Position numbers and translations under genes: made by a program. Below, in pieces: positions 44,785-55,300 of a stretch of DNA of 64,000 nucleotides; the stretch's first letter is position 1, and each line of letters begins with the position of its first letter. The notes below the pieces were generated by a model that was not told where the DNA came from, searched no databases, and saw only the letters and a list, made by a program, of their open reading frames with translations. The stretch is from Akanthomyces muscarius (lineage: Eukaryota; Ascomycota; Sordariomycetes; Hypocreales; Cordycipitaceae), in the NCBI RefSeq assembly GCF_028009165.1, contig NC_079241.1, positions 2,852,001 through 2,916,000 on the forward strand. Reading direction: 5' to 3'.

Positions 44785-46126
44785 ATGCCGGGGCCGCCTC
44801 CGCCGCCTCCGCCGCCTCCGCCTCCGGGCGCGGGCGGTCCTCCCCCACCACCACCACCACCACCTCCTGGAGGCGCACCAGGCGGCATCCCAGGACGTCC
44901 TCCGCCAGGTCGAGTACGTCGAAGCGATACACTGTCTGCCTTGCATGTTTGCTAACCACGTGCTATAGGGTGCCCTTCTCGCCGATATCAGCAAAGGCAA
45001 GTCTCTTAAGAAGGCCGTTACGAACGATCGCTCTGCACCTGCGGTTGCCGGTGGTGGCACATCATCATCTGGCCCACCAGCAGGCGGCGCGCCGCCCGTT
45101 CCAGGCCTGGCGCCTCCCGTCCCTGGAAACCGCGCAAGGAGCAACAGTGATCAAGGTACGGGCGGCACATCAGCCGGGCTAGAGTCGGCCGCGCCGCAGC
45201 TCGGCGGCCTGTTCGCGGGTGGCATGCCCAAATTGAAGAAAAGAGGTGGTGGTGTCGACACGGGACGAGATGCAGACTCCTCGTACGTGTCTGATCCTGG
45301 CGAGTCGAAGCTTTCGGTGCCTAGACCACCTGTTTCTGCGCCTCCACCGCCGTCTGCTGGCGCTCCCGCGATCCCGGGAAGACCGTCTTTGCCGGTACCT
45401 GGCCCTGGTGGTCTGAGAAAGACGAGTGGGAGGGGGCCACCGCCTCCGATAGGAAAGAAGCCGCCCGCCTTACCAACTGGTCGAAAACCAGCTTTAAAGC
45501 CGACAATCCCCTCATCTCCTGCTCCTCCGCCTCCTCCTCCATCAGCTCCATTAGGAGCACCGGCGCCACCCCCGCCTCGTCCAACATCATCTGCTCCTGG
45601 CGCGCCTCCTCCTCCGCCGCCCTCAAGCGCACCTCCTTTGCCAGCAGCTGCCCCTCGACTACAGCCACCTCCTCCCCCTCCACCGCCAACGAGCTCCGCG
45701 CCCTCAATTGCATCGGCCGTGACCCGACCCTCTGGACGATCATCGCCGACGACAGCACCTCCGCCTCCTCCACCTCCTCCTCCCGGTGTTGCTCCGTCAC
45801 CACCATCTGCGCTTTCTCCGCCACCACCACCTCCCCCGCAATCCCGCAGCCGTGGCTCGTCTCTCCGACAGTCCATGCTTGATCCCAGCGCCTACACGCT
45901 TTCTACAAACGGGTCACCTTCGCCAAGCCTTACGCCTAACTCGCGAACCTCGTTCCATTCGCCAAGCCCAAGTCTCGGGGGTGGAGGCCGTATAATGATC
46001 AGCGATTCGAGATGGCACTTCAAGGAGGATGACCAGCTCCCGAAACCGAGAGGCTTTGCCAAGGCTAGCCGCAGATACAGAGCAGGCAGGGGAAGTAGTG
46101 TTCCACTAGATCTGAGCGCTTTCTAG
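44785..46126 (+). CDS. Verprolin/WIP-like actin regulator with WH2 motif (428 aa)
   Basis: Exons 44785..44913 and 44969..46126; 55-nt intron with GTACGT donor, CTAAC branch and TATAG acceptor. The N-terminus starts MPGPPPPPPPPPP and runs as profilin-binding polyproline, then a WH2 actin-binding motif at about residues 44-60 (GALLADISKGKSLKKAV, with the LKK core). A second Lys-rich WH2-like patch PKLKKRGGG follows near residue 130. The middle is polyproline (many P6-P9 runs). The C-terminus has the WASP-binding element SDSRWHFKEDDQLPKPRGF (about 390-408). Verprolin links WASP/Las17 to actin patches in endocytosis and polarised growth. Order and length match fungal verprolins. The polyproline codons also create long Gly-rich shadow frames on the minus strand. 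Confidence 0.9.
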
Positions 46127-46354
46127 TCATCATAATTAAACTCGTGTTCTTGTACAATCAGATGGGTCTCTGTCAAGTGTAATCAATTAATTCATTGTGA
46201 AGACGTGCGTCTCACGCCGACTGCAATCGAAACGAGCTAACAATTATGTGTCGATCCTTTTCTGATATATTGTACAACAAGGTATAATCTAATTCGCCAA
46301 TATGATAGTATACACAGAGCCCAGCCAGCAGCTGAGACGTTTTGCTCCATCTCT

Positions 46355-47022
46355 TTACATGGACTTTAGGTAGTTGGACTCCTTAATCTTGGCCCTTCTC
46401 TCCTTGCGCATAGCCAGTCTGAGCTCCTGGCGTTTATCAGCCGCGGCAATGTTGTCGGCAACGTTGCCATCCTCTGCACCCTGGAGATTGATCGACTGCT
46501 GCTGGATAGGAATCTTGGGCTGCAAGGCCTCGAGGTTGCCCGAGGCGAGCATCTCAGCTTCGGCGGCCTTTTGACGCTTGGCCGCTAGTCGTCGTTGCTT
46601 CTTGGATTTGGCTGAGAGGTAAAACGTTAGTAGAAGGTCGCAAAGAGTTGTGTGATGCATATTGAGGTATCCCGGGACCATTGAAACATACAGAATTCAT
46701 CACCAGCAGCGTCTTCTTCGCCCTCGGCCGTCTTCTTGGTGACGTCGAGGCACGACCACAGCCACTCGGGGTATTCTTCGTCCTTTTTCGCGACCGGGTC
46801 GGCGCCGCCCTTGATGTAGTTGAGGCCCGTGAGGATGGTGCCCTCGGGGCAGCTGGATCGGGCCGCGGCCTTTTCTGCTGGCGCGGCCTCGCCCGCGGCT
46901 GTGGTGGGAGTCGAGAGCGTAGGCTCTGCGGAGCGCAGAAACGGCGCGACGGAGAATTGGCGGCGAGCGACCGGGAATTGTCGACGGACGACAGCCGTGC
47001 GCAGACACCTTGTGCAGAACAT
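46355..47022 (-). CDS. Mitochondrial ribosomal protein mL54 (Mrpl37 type, 195 aa)
   Basis: Exons complement(46355..46611, 46692..47022); 80-nt intron with GTATGT donor, textbook CTACTAACG branch point and CAG acceptor. Start MFCTRCLRTAVVRRQF, an Arg-rich mitochondrial presequence. The family core is GLNYIKGGADPVAKKDEEYP followed by EWLWSCLD (about residues 70-98), which typifies mL54/yeast Mrpl37 of the large mitoribosomal subunit. The C-terminus is Lys/Arg-rich and helical (KKQRRLAAKRQKAAEAE, RQELRLAMRKERRAKIKESN), suitable for rRNA contact. Nuclear gene, product in mitochondrial matrix. Same strand as the complex I gene immediately upstream and separated from it by about 430 bases. Confidence 0.85.
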
Positions 47023-47452
47023 GGTGTGATTTGGCTGCAAGAAGTGTTGCGCGGTGTGGTAATTGGATGTCGTGGTGGTGCTGGTGGTTGATTAGGAGTG
47101 CTGGCGCTGGGCGTTCAGAAATTTTGGAGTCGCTGTCGCGTGGGGAGCCTTTGGCGCTGGTAGGCACTGGGGAGCTGGACAGCATGGCCATGAAACGAGC
47201 ACGGTCTTGGCCTAATTGCACGTACAGAAATAAAGAAAAATTCAACAAGTGCTTGGATTGCTTTTGGAACTTCAATTCCATTTCTCTATCATATATACAC
47301 TCTCGCAGAGTTACACTAATGCCATCGCCGTGGTCCGGTTGCCGCATGGTGCGCAGCTATCCCAGCCAGCTGTACATCTGTCTCTGTCGAGGAAAATGCC
47401 AATAAATTCAGCAATTGCTCCCCTTCTATTACAGTCGATCCCAATTCCTTGA
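47023..47452. promoter_or_regulatory. Promoter of the mL54 gene
   Basis: 430 bases between two tandem minus-strand genes. No extra gene seen; likely 3' flank of the complex I gene and promoter of mL54. Confidence 0.45.
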
Positions 47453-47918
47453 TTATGAAGAGAATCGCCCCTGGTTCAGCTTGGCAATCTTGTCAGAGGT
47501 GTGCACCTTGGCAGCGAGGTCCAAATCCTCCTCCTTCTGCTCCAGGTAGTTTTGTTGCATGAATTTCGTTCCCTTGATCTTGTTGGCGGCAAGAAGCTCG
47601 AGGTATTTCTCTATATCGTCACAGTTCAATTAGTCCCCTTGTTCTGCCGCCCGGAAGATCCCACACTCGTCCTGCATCGGTCGGAAGCTTACCTCGTAGG
47701 TCACCGCACTTCTCCAGGTGGTTGTTGCCGTTCTTGATATAACATTTGCTCAATTCTTCTCCAACAAGTCGGGTCATCATGGCGCCGACCCATTGCTCGC
47801 GGATAATGGCGTCCTCGGCAGCTTTGAAGGCCTTGGTGTCGTCAAAGTCGACACCGTTGAATGTGGGCGCGACGGTGGGCTTTTGAGCCTTGAACAGCTC
47901 GGATTCGGGGGTCGGCAT
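47453..47918 (-). CDS. Complex I subunit NDUFB10-like (Neurospora 12.3 kDa type, 127 aa)
   Basis: Exons complement(47453..47610, 47693..47918); 82-nt intron with GTAAGC donor and ATAG acceptor. Start MPTPESELFKAQKPTVAP. The core FNGVDFDDTKAFKAAEDAII then REQWVGAMMTRLVGEELSKC and HLEKCGDLREKYLELL matches fungal NDUFB10 (PDSW) in order and size. The C-x11-C pair (CYIKNGNNHLEKC) is the type of twin cysteine used by intermembrane-space subunits. The rest is helical and charged, ending NQGRFSS. No cleavable presequence, as usual for this subunit. It is part of the distal membrane arm of NADH:ubiquinone oxidoreductase. An in-frame stretch upstream of the ATG looks like leader rather than protein. 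Confidence 0.88.
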
Positions 47919-48377
47919 GTTGGCGGTGTTAGGATCGGTCTCTTCGATGAAGAAGCCTGGTGTCGAGCGGCTATTGCAAGACTTTAGAAGCAAGTCGCGG
48001 ATGGACTGAAGCAATGGCTGCTGGCTTGCTCTTCGGCCTAGGACATCACAAACCTCTAGCGGCGCTTCTGAACTGACCAATAGTATCGCCTCAACTGTCA
48101 GGCATCAACTTTTAGCCACGACTCGAGAGCTGAGAGCAAGTACCGAAGTACCTTCTTATCGCATTCACCGCTTTTGATTAGACCCACTCTTTGCTTGCGA
48201 AAAAAAAAATCTAGGTTCTGCCCAACCTCCATGTAAAAAGACCCTGATCGCCCGCGGTTCTGAAATTTTCCCCCGTTTCTACACACCTCATTTTTTATAC
48301 CCTCTACCCAGATATTCTTCCGGGTACTTTTTCATTTCTTTTCTCTGCATTTAGAAAGCACATCACACACATTCACA
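47919..48377. promoter_or_regulatory. Divergent promoter between complex I subunit and nucleolin-like gene
   Basis: 459 bases separating two outward-facing, presumably highly expressed housekeeping genes. The right-hand 100 bases are T/C-rich, as expected upstream of a highly expressed gene. Confidence 0.5.
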
Positions 48378-49865
48378 ATGGCCAAGTCTGCAACCAAGGT
48401 GGCGAAGCCTTCCAAGGCCGAGTCCAAGACTGTCAAGAGCGGCGGCATCACCAAGGCCTCTCAGACTCCCAAGGCTAAGGCCAAGGACGCTGCTAAGGCT
48501 ACCGCCAAGAACATTGAGAAGAAGAAGAAGAAGGTCGTTGAGGCCGAGACTTCTGATTCCGACTCTGACAGCGAGTCTGAGGCCAGCGCCTCTGACTCTG
48601 ACTCTGACTCTGACGCCTCTGAGGAGGAGGCCCCCAAGAAGCCTGCCGCCAACGGCAAGAAGGCCAAGGCTGCTGAGAGCTCCGATGAGGACTCCGACTC
48701 TGACGACTCCGAGGAGGAGAAGGCTGCCCCCAAGGCCAACGGCAAGAAGGCCGCCGCCGATTCTGATGATTCCGACGACTCTGACTCCGATGAAGAGGAG
48801 GAGACTGCCCCCAAGGCCAACGGTGCCAAGAAGGCTGTACGTATTATCTCTGTGCTGAAAGGTCTTCACCCTGATACTAACAAGACTGCAGGATGCCGAC
48901 TCTGATGACTCTGACGACAGCGACGACTCTGACTCCGATGAGGAGGAGGAGAAGACTGAGGCTACTCCCTCCAAGAAGCGCAAGGCTGATGATGACGTTG
49001 CCGAGGCCCCCAAGAAGGCCAAGACTGACGACAACGCTCCCACTACCCTGTTCGCCGGCTCCCTCAGCTGGGGTGTCGATGACGATGCTCTGTACGAGGC
49101 TTTCAAGTCCTTCGGTGGTCTTGTCAGCGCCCGTGTCGTCACCGACAAGAACACTGGCCGCAGCCGTGGTTTCGGCTACGTCGACTTTGGCGACGCCGAG
49201 TCTGCCACCAAGGCGTACGAGGCTATGCAGGGCCAGGAGGTTGACGGCCGTGCCCTCAACCTCGACTACGCCAACGCCAAGCCTGCCGAGGCCAAGCCCG
49301 GTGACCGCGCCGCCGACCGTGCCAAGCGCCACGGTGACACTCTCAGCGCCGAGAGCGAGACTCTCTTCGTCGGTAACCTGCCCTTCGACACTGAGCAGGA
49401 TGCTGTCCGCGAGTTCTTCGGCGAGGTTGCCGAGGTTGCCAGCGTTCGTCTGCCTACCGACCCGTAAGTTGATACATGTCTCCGTATATCGTTGTACATT
49501 TGCTAACAACCTCCTCCAGTGAGTCTGGTAACCTGAAGGGATTCGGCTATGTCACCTTCAACTCCATTGAGGACGCCAAGGCTGCTCTTGAGGCCAAGAA
49601 CGGCGAGGCTATTGGCAACGGTAGAATGTCCCGTGCTGTCCGCCTCGACTTTGCCGGCCAGCGTCCTCCTCAGCAGGACGGCGGCCGTGGTGGCGGCTTC
49701 GGCGGTGGCCGTGGCCGTGGTGGTTTCGGCGGACGCGGTGGTGGCCGTGGCGGTCCCCGTGGCGGTGGTGGTCGCGGTGGCTTCGGTGGCCGTGGTGGCG
49801 GCCGTGGCGGCGGCTTCGGCGGTAGCCGTGGTGGCTTCTCCGGCAGCAAGATTTCTTTCGACTAA
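48378..49865 (+). CDS. Nucleolin/Nsr1-Gar2-like nucleolar RNA-binding protein (458 aa)
   Basis: Exons 48378..48836, 48892..49463, 49520..49865; both introns have strong GT-AG signals and the frame closes. Domain order is that of Nsr1/Gar2: a Lys-rich N-terminus, long Ser/Asp/Glu acidic blocks alternating with Lys-rich linkers (residues ~55-175), RRM1 at about 204-280 (RNP2 LFAGSLSW, RNP1 SRGFGYVDF), RRM2 at about 309-385 (RNP2 LFVGNLPF, RNP1 LKGFGYVTF) and a C-terminal RGG/GAR domain (~395-450). It works in the nucleolus in pre-rRNA processing and small-subunit assembly; the acidic Ser blocks are casein kinase 2-type sites and RGGs are usually methylated. Strong codon bias towards C-ending codons fits high expression. 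Confidence 0.93.
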
Positions 49866-50666
49866 AGAGATCGTTGGGAATTTGGGCAGGATATGAATTG
49901 ATCGGAACTTTTGAGTGGGCGTTGGGTTCATGTGGGCTGTCGTTTCAAAACAAGTTGGCGGCTCTTTGACTGAGCTAGTGGGCTTTGAGAAAAATGCTTT
50001 TCCTCTCCGAGGACCTGCAGTGATAGACCTGGGGGCACCATTATTCACTTTGGGTACACCGAGGGCTTGTGGCTATATATATGCGTCTCCTCCCGAGACC
50101 TGTTTTTGTGTGGGCAACGATTTGAATGGCTTTTTGATGTGTACTCTCTTGACTACCCGTTCGGGGCGGGAACAAAAGAGCAAAACCAATCCAGTGGGCT
50201 TCCTGAGGGACTTTGAGCGGGCTAATATTGGGAAGACGTCTCTTTTCTGCGTTTTCTTCTCTTGCTTTCGGTGTTTTCACACACACGAGGCAAAATTGGA
50301 ACAATGACTGAGTGGACCAATTTGGACGAGCGAATACTTCTTGATGGGCTCTGGGGGCTGTTACCAAAAAATGCAAATACTTGGTTTGGAAATGGCTGCG
50401 AGGCACGTTTGCTTTCTTGAGGCAACTCGCAGCTTTTCACCATTCTCATCTATGCACATTTTCAGGTTGTGCTTTTTTTTTGTTTTTCCCATGCTGTTAT
50501 GAACCGGGTAAGTATTGTTAGTACATGACCGACTTTTGCAATTTCTGTAGTTCTAGTAGTCCCCCCTGGCGTTATTGGCTGGAAAAAGTAATACTATTTC
50601 AATGTTGAGAATCTCTGTTTCCTTCGTTTTGCGCGTGATGTCCTCTACGTACAAGTCAATGCTGCG
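49866..50666. other. Intergenic between convergent genes
   Basis: 801 bases with no convincing gene. It contains the 3' flanks of the nucleolin-like gene and of the first CHORD-like gene. Confidence 0.5.
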
Positions 50667-51167
50667 TTAATTGCCACTCGAGATGGACTTGTGTGGCCCG
50701 ACTTCGCAACCTGCGGCGCTTCCACGTTGTTCACAACAATCCCAAATAAAGGCATCTGGCCATTCCTCCATGTTCTCCTCCGTTTCTATAGGGCCCCATG
50801 TCTTTTCATCCGTGTCTGCCCACGTCTCGTCGTCATAATCGGCGTTCATGGAACCTACGAGCCCCCAGCCTATGTTAGCAAACAGCTCTCGCGACAATCA
50901 TCTCTGGACTTTGACAGCCTCCCTTCGCCCCTTCTGTTGTGGAGAATTACCAGGATGAAAACGGCATCGGTTCTCGGGGCGCGCAAGGACGGAAAACGCC
51001 TGGCTGCACTGGACGCAGATGGCCTGGTCGCTTCCTCCGCAGTTGGACGGAGCCGTCACCAGCTTGTTTGCCATGTCGACCACTTTCCGGCGCGTGTGCA
51101 GATCATCGCAGAGAGCGATGAGGATGGCGCGCAGATGGCTTTCTCGCAAGTTGACGAGGACGTCCAT
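50667..51167 (-). CDS. Small CHORD-like Cys/His zinc-module protein, copy A (134 aa)
   Basis: Exons complement(50667..50854, 50951..51167); 96-nt intron, GTAATT donor, CTAAC branch, GTAG acceptor. An N-terminal helical hairpin (HLRAILIALCDDLHTRRKVV) precedes a metal-site pattern: C51-x2-C54 (CVQC), C68-x2-H71 in CRFHPG, then C112-C113 in FIWDCCE and C122, H127 in GCEVGPH. The HPG and WxCC...GC...H features recall the CHORD zinc domain (CxxxGC...CxYHPG...WSCC...GC..G.H), with an insert of ~40 residues between HPG and WDCC. The homology to CHORD is my pattern reading, not a database result. No signal peptide. Copy B, 447 bases upstream, is a clear paralogue with identical intron position. Both lie directly downstream of an NLR gene on the same strand. 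Confidence 0.75.
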
Positions 51168-51614
51168 TTATTCAGCTTGTTGTGTTGCTGGAAGCTTGGC
51201 TGGGTTGATGTGTGGGGGAAGCGATGCAGGAGCAAATCCTGACTGCCTGCGCGTCTTGTAACTCGCCACTTTGACAGAACAGAAGGCCTGTATACCTTTG
51301 GGCTTGTGACTGAGCTTTTGGAACCCTGGGCTATAAATACGTTTTTCCATGTCCATACGGAATTTTCCAGGACCTCGAATCTAAGTCACCACTTAGGAGC
51401 CCTCACTGGAACAATACCCTACACTGGGTGTTCAGCCGGGTTGCATAGCCACCGAGAAATAACTGAGTCTCTTGTTAAAAATGTTGATAATATTTAACCC
51501 CCCTGGGTGACTTGACGAACCCCAAAAATTCATGAGCCATTGTTTTCATTTTTCACGCCCAAGTTTGTTCATCAACGTATCACAGAGCCTCTGCAGTAAT
51601 TCCCTGCTTCGACC
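51168..51614. promoter_or_regulatory. Spacer between the tandem CHORD-like copies
   Basis: 447 A/T-rich bases. Reads TATTTATA on the minus strand near 51333-51340, a possible TATA element for copy A. No other gene. Confidence 0.4.
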
Positions 51615-52117
51615 TTAGATGTCGTCATCCGGCTCGGTTCGGTGTTGCGCGAGCTCGCAACCAGAACTATTGCCAGCTTCTTCACAGCAATCCCAATCGA
51701 ATGCTTCTGGGTAGATTCTCTTGTGCTCTTCAGTATTAATGGGCCCGTGGCATCTTTCGTCGTTATCCGCCCACCGCCAGTGGTCATCGTTGGGCAACAT
51801 CATGCCTACGTGCAAACCGGATCAGTCACAAAACCAAAAGGTCAAACTCTTCAGCCTCCGCCGTGTATTTTGGGAAAGATTACCCGGATGGAATAGACAA
51901 GCATCCCCTCATTCTTGTCCTCTGAAAATGCCTCCTCGCATTGACAGCAGATCGCTAGGTCAGCCTCGCTCATGTCGCTGTCGGACCCGGTCTGTTCTGC
52001 CGCTTCTTCGAGATTGTCCGCCATCCTTGTGGCCTTTGCCAGGATATTCGGGTCTTGGCATAGCGCAACAAGGATAGCACGAAGATGCTTTTCGCTAGTT
52101 CCGGCAAATACGTCCAT
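51615..52117 (-). pseudogene. CHORD-like protein, copy B, with one-base frameshift
   Basis: Exons complement(51615..51805, 51884..52117) match copy A in layout, intron phase and motifs: start MDVFAGTSEKHLRAILVALC, CCQCEEAF for the first Cys pair, then in the next frame CLFHPG, and in exon 2 FDWDCCEEAGNSSGCELAQH. Exon 1 is one base short: the run of four G (C at 51905-51908 on the plus strand) puts CLFHPG out of frame, and exon lengths sum to 425 instead of 426. Read as is, translation enters exon 2 out of frame and stops at once after ~79 residues, losing most metal ligands. With one more base the Cys-to-Cys spacing would equal that of copy A (13 residues). So it is either a recent pseudogene, a polymorphic allele or a sequencing error in a homopolymer. 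Confidence 0.7.
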
Positions 52118-52385
52118 GATCCACGTATGTGTCGTTTGGTGTATCCCTCGTGCAAATGTGTGGGGGCTAAATGGCGCGACGGTATAAATCTTGACCCGTT
52201 GAGCACTCAAGCACTGTACGAGAATGATCATCAATGTTACGATTTTGAAAAATCGAGGTTTTGCTTGAGACGATTCGTTCTTTCTATGAAAAAGAATCGT
52301 ATTATATAGTATATCTAAAAGCCAGAAGGAGGTCGCAATCTGATGCCAGTGTCTGTCATTTATTAGTACCCGTCTCCATAACTTG

Positions 52386-55300
52386 TTACCATTCATCAGC
52401 ATGTTTAAACTTCATGCCGTTACCTGTGCACGTAATTTCGCCGGCATTGCACAGTATTATGTCGTCATTTGCCGTCTTTGTCGGCGCCAAATCGCTGCAA
52501 AGCTGCCGTGGAACGTAGAAATGTCGATGGTAGACCTTTTCCTTCAGCTCTCCCAGAGACAGACTGCAAATCCAAGAGTCTGCGTTGATGAAAATCAATT
52601 CTTTTTCCTCAGAGTTCCATCCCAGGAATGCTCGGTTGTGCTTGGAGTCGCGTGGCAGCACATTATGGAGCTGTAGTTCCTCAGTTGTCACTTCAGCCCA
52701 TTTGACACTGGTGGTATCAAAAACGAAAAAAGCCGACGATGTATTGGCGTTGCGACTCGTTATAGTTTCAATCACTAGTGTTTGAAGTTTTGACGAATAG
52801 ACTGCTTTCACAAGTTCTGTCTCGTGCCAGCCATTGGCACAGTCATAGCAGAGTTGAGCTGCTGATGAATCGATTGCCGACGGGAATTGTTCAGCGGCGT
52901 ACCGCTCCAGCTTTCGGTCGGAAATGAGCCAAAACTGTTCCTGTGCAGAGACTGGATCTCTGGCAGCGGCCCATGTCCAAGATTTCCTGTCGTCGGGCGC
53001 AAAGTTCCATGTACCTACGCATCTTCCATCTTGGCATCGGTAAACGACATCATTTTCAAGACTTGATACTAGAAGCAGCTCACCGGATGAGCTGAAGCAC
53101 AATTGCTTCACTCGAGACTCGAGTTTGATTCCATCGATCTTCTTTATGGGAACTGCTTCACCCTTGTCTGGGCTGTACTTGCGTAGGAATACTACATTGT
53201 GCACATCTGCAGAGGCAATGGTTCCGTCGCCCGATACCGCAATATTGGTGACGGTGCCAGAATGTTTGTATAGCGCAGAGGTAACACCGTTTTTCGTGGC
53301 GAAAGCGACGAGACTTCCGTTATTTTTCCCGGCAACGGTGAGAGGAAGCTTGGGGTGTGCGCCGAGGACATTTATCTTCGCATCCATGTGACGTTCATAT
53401 TCGCCTTGGGTCACTGGCAAATGCGCTGCATCATCACTGATACTAGCGTCTTCTTCGAAAGTCTTTCGTACGAGCACAGAAGGTGACCAAACACGCATAT
53501 TCGAGTCCATGACGTCTAGCACGCTTGAACCATCTGACGTGAAACTCAATATCCTGAAAGATGGGAAAGGCGACAGAATGTGGTAGAGTATCGAGAGTGT
53601 TTCGAAGTCCCAGATGTTCATGTTGCCGTGTGTATCTGTTGTGGCTAAAGTGCGACCATCTGGAGAGCAAGATGCGGACAGAAAGCCTGCATTATTTGGT
53701 GATTCGTGTGCTTGCACAGGTTCAGTTGACAAGGTATCGTATAATGCGAGTCCATGGTTCGAATAGACGACGAGAAGAAGATGAATGCTGGGGTTTGGGT
53801 TGAACATGAGTTTCGCAGCGACTCTTCCTTCTTCATCCTTGGCCCATCCAATAAGCTCAGTGTCAACAGTATCCCAAATCGACACGGTACCGCCGCGATA
53901 GCCCAGAGCCGCCATTTCAAAGTCTGGGGAAATTGTTGCAACTTGTGGCGCCCGGTTCTTGCCATGATTGTGCATTGTCTCCACGTCATAATTCTTATAC
54001 TGGAAGGTTTGGTCTTCAATGATCTCTCCTGTGCCCTTGTCCCATTTGATAAGATGCCCGTGCTGTGAGACTCCAATTACGTGAGTTTCCGATGCCGTAA
54101 GGTAGAGGCAACGGAATCGTATCCTTTTTTCCCATATTATGTTGCCTTGCATATCTTGAAGGATGATTGCTTTGGTGGTACAAGAGACAACGAGTTCATC
54201 GGTCAAGTGGACCAGGTCAACAGGATGAGAATGGCGGATGCAGCCCTCATGTTGGTAGCTTCTCTGATTGTACAGATTTACTGCACCGGACTCCATGCCG
54301 ACAGCGAACACACTCTCTCCGCAGGAAACAGCAGCTGCAACATCTTCTCGGAAGCTGATATTGGCTATACAATCGTCCCATATAGAGGCTCTGTAGCCAG
54401 ATAGAGCCAAGCCATCAATCCTCTTTCCAAATTGGCGTGATATAGCGGTGTTTGTGGGGCACATCGGTGGAATGAGGAAATATATTGACGACGGTTGTTT
54501 GAGGAGCGGCTCGCCGAATTGAGTCACCAGTCGATTCAAATCTGTGGCCCAATTATCAATGTTTCGCACTTCAGAGCTCAGTGGTGAGTGGTATTTTGCT
54601 CGACGGTCCAGATATGCTCTGAGATTTTTGCACACACGTAAGAGATTATGGTAGTTGCCGGTCATTGCCACTCTCTCGATCCAGCTGAAAACATTCGTTT
54701 TGAGAAAGCGATCCAGAGCAAGCAGTACTTCGTCATTTTCTGACGAGGCTGCGAAGATATGCTCCGAAAAGTTCTCAATCGCATACTTTGTAAGCCGCGA
54801 TAGCGTTGGACGGTCCTGGTGTAGCGACCGTGTCGTTCGTGGGGGCCTGAGCTCATTCTCCGACAAGAGCTTCAAGCAGACAAGGGCAATGCGCTGGTGA
54901 GCCTTGGGTAATGACACGCTGAACTCTCCTTCTGAAGAGAGAAGAAATTCTCGGGCGGTGGGATGGATCAAGCCCACTGTGTTGGAAGGCCCAACCAGGA
55001 CCAGCTGACCACAGAGCCCTTCAATTGCACCGGCCGATTGAGGAACATCAGCTGATATGTCATGATGCAGCGCTTCTGTCAACTCTGACAAATCCAGTGC
55101 CCGAGCAACAGCCACAACCCAGGTGAAGATTGCCTTTGAAATATGTTTTTCTCGTGTGTTCGCCCCGATCGGCTCAATGGCTCTCTCATAGTATGGCTTC
55201 ATTCCTTCCGGGATTGTGTTCAAAATATCCATTCTGCTCACCGTGGTAAATACTCCTTCTAATTCATCTATCACGAGCCTCACCCATAAAAAGCAAGCAT

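Noticed and set aside
45151..45876. Gly-rich minus-strand frame of 241 aa opposite the verprolin gene
   Set aside because: Direct mirror of polyproline codons (CCN read as GGN); no independent coding signal.
48363..49509. Minus-strand Leu/Ser/Val-rich frames opposite the nucleolin-like gene
   Set aside because: Antisense of acidic Ser/Asp repeats; the plus strand has RRMs, RGGs and good splice sites.
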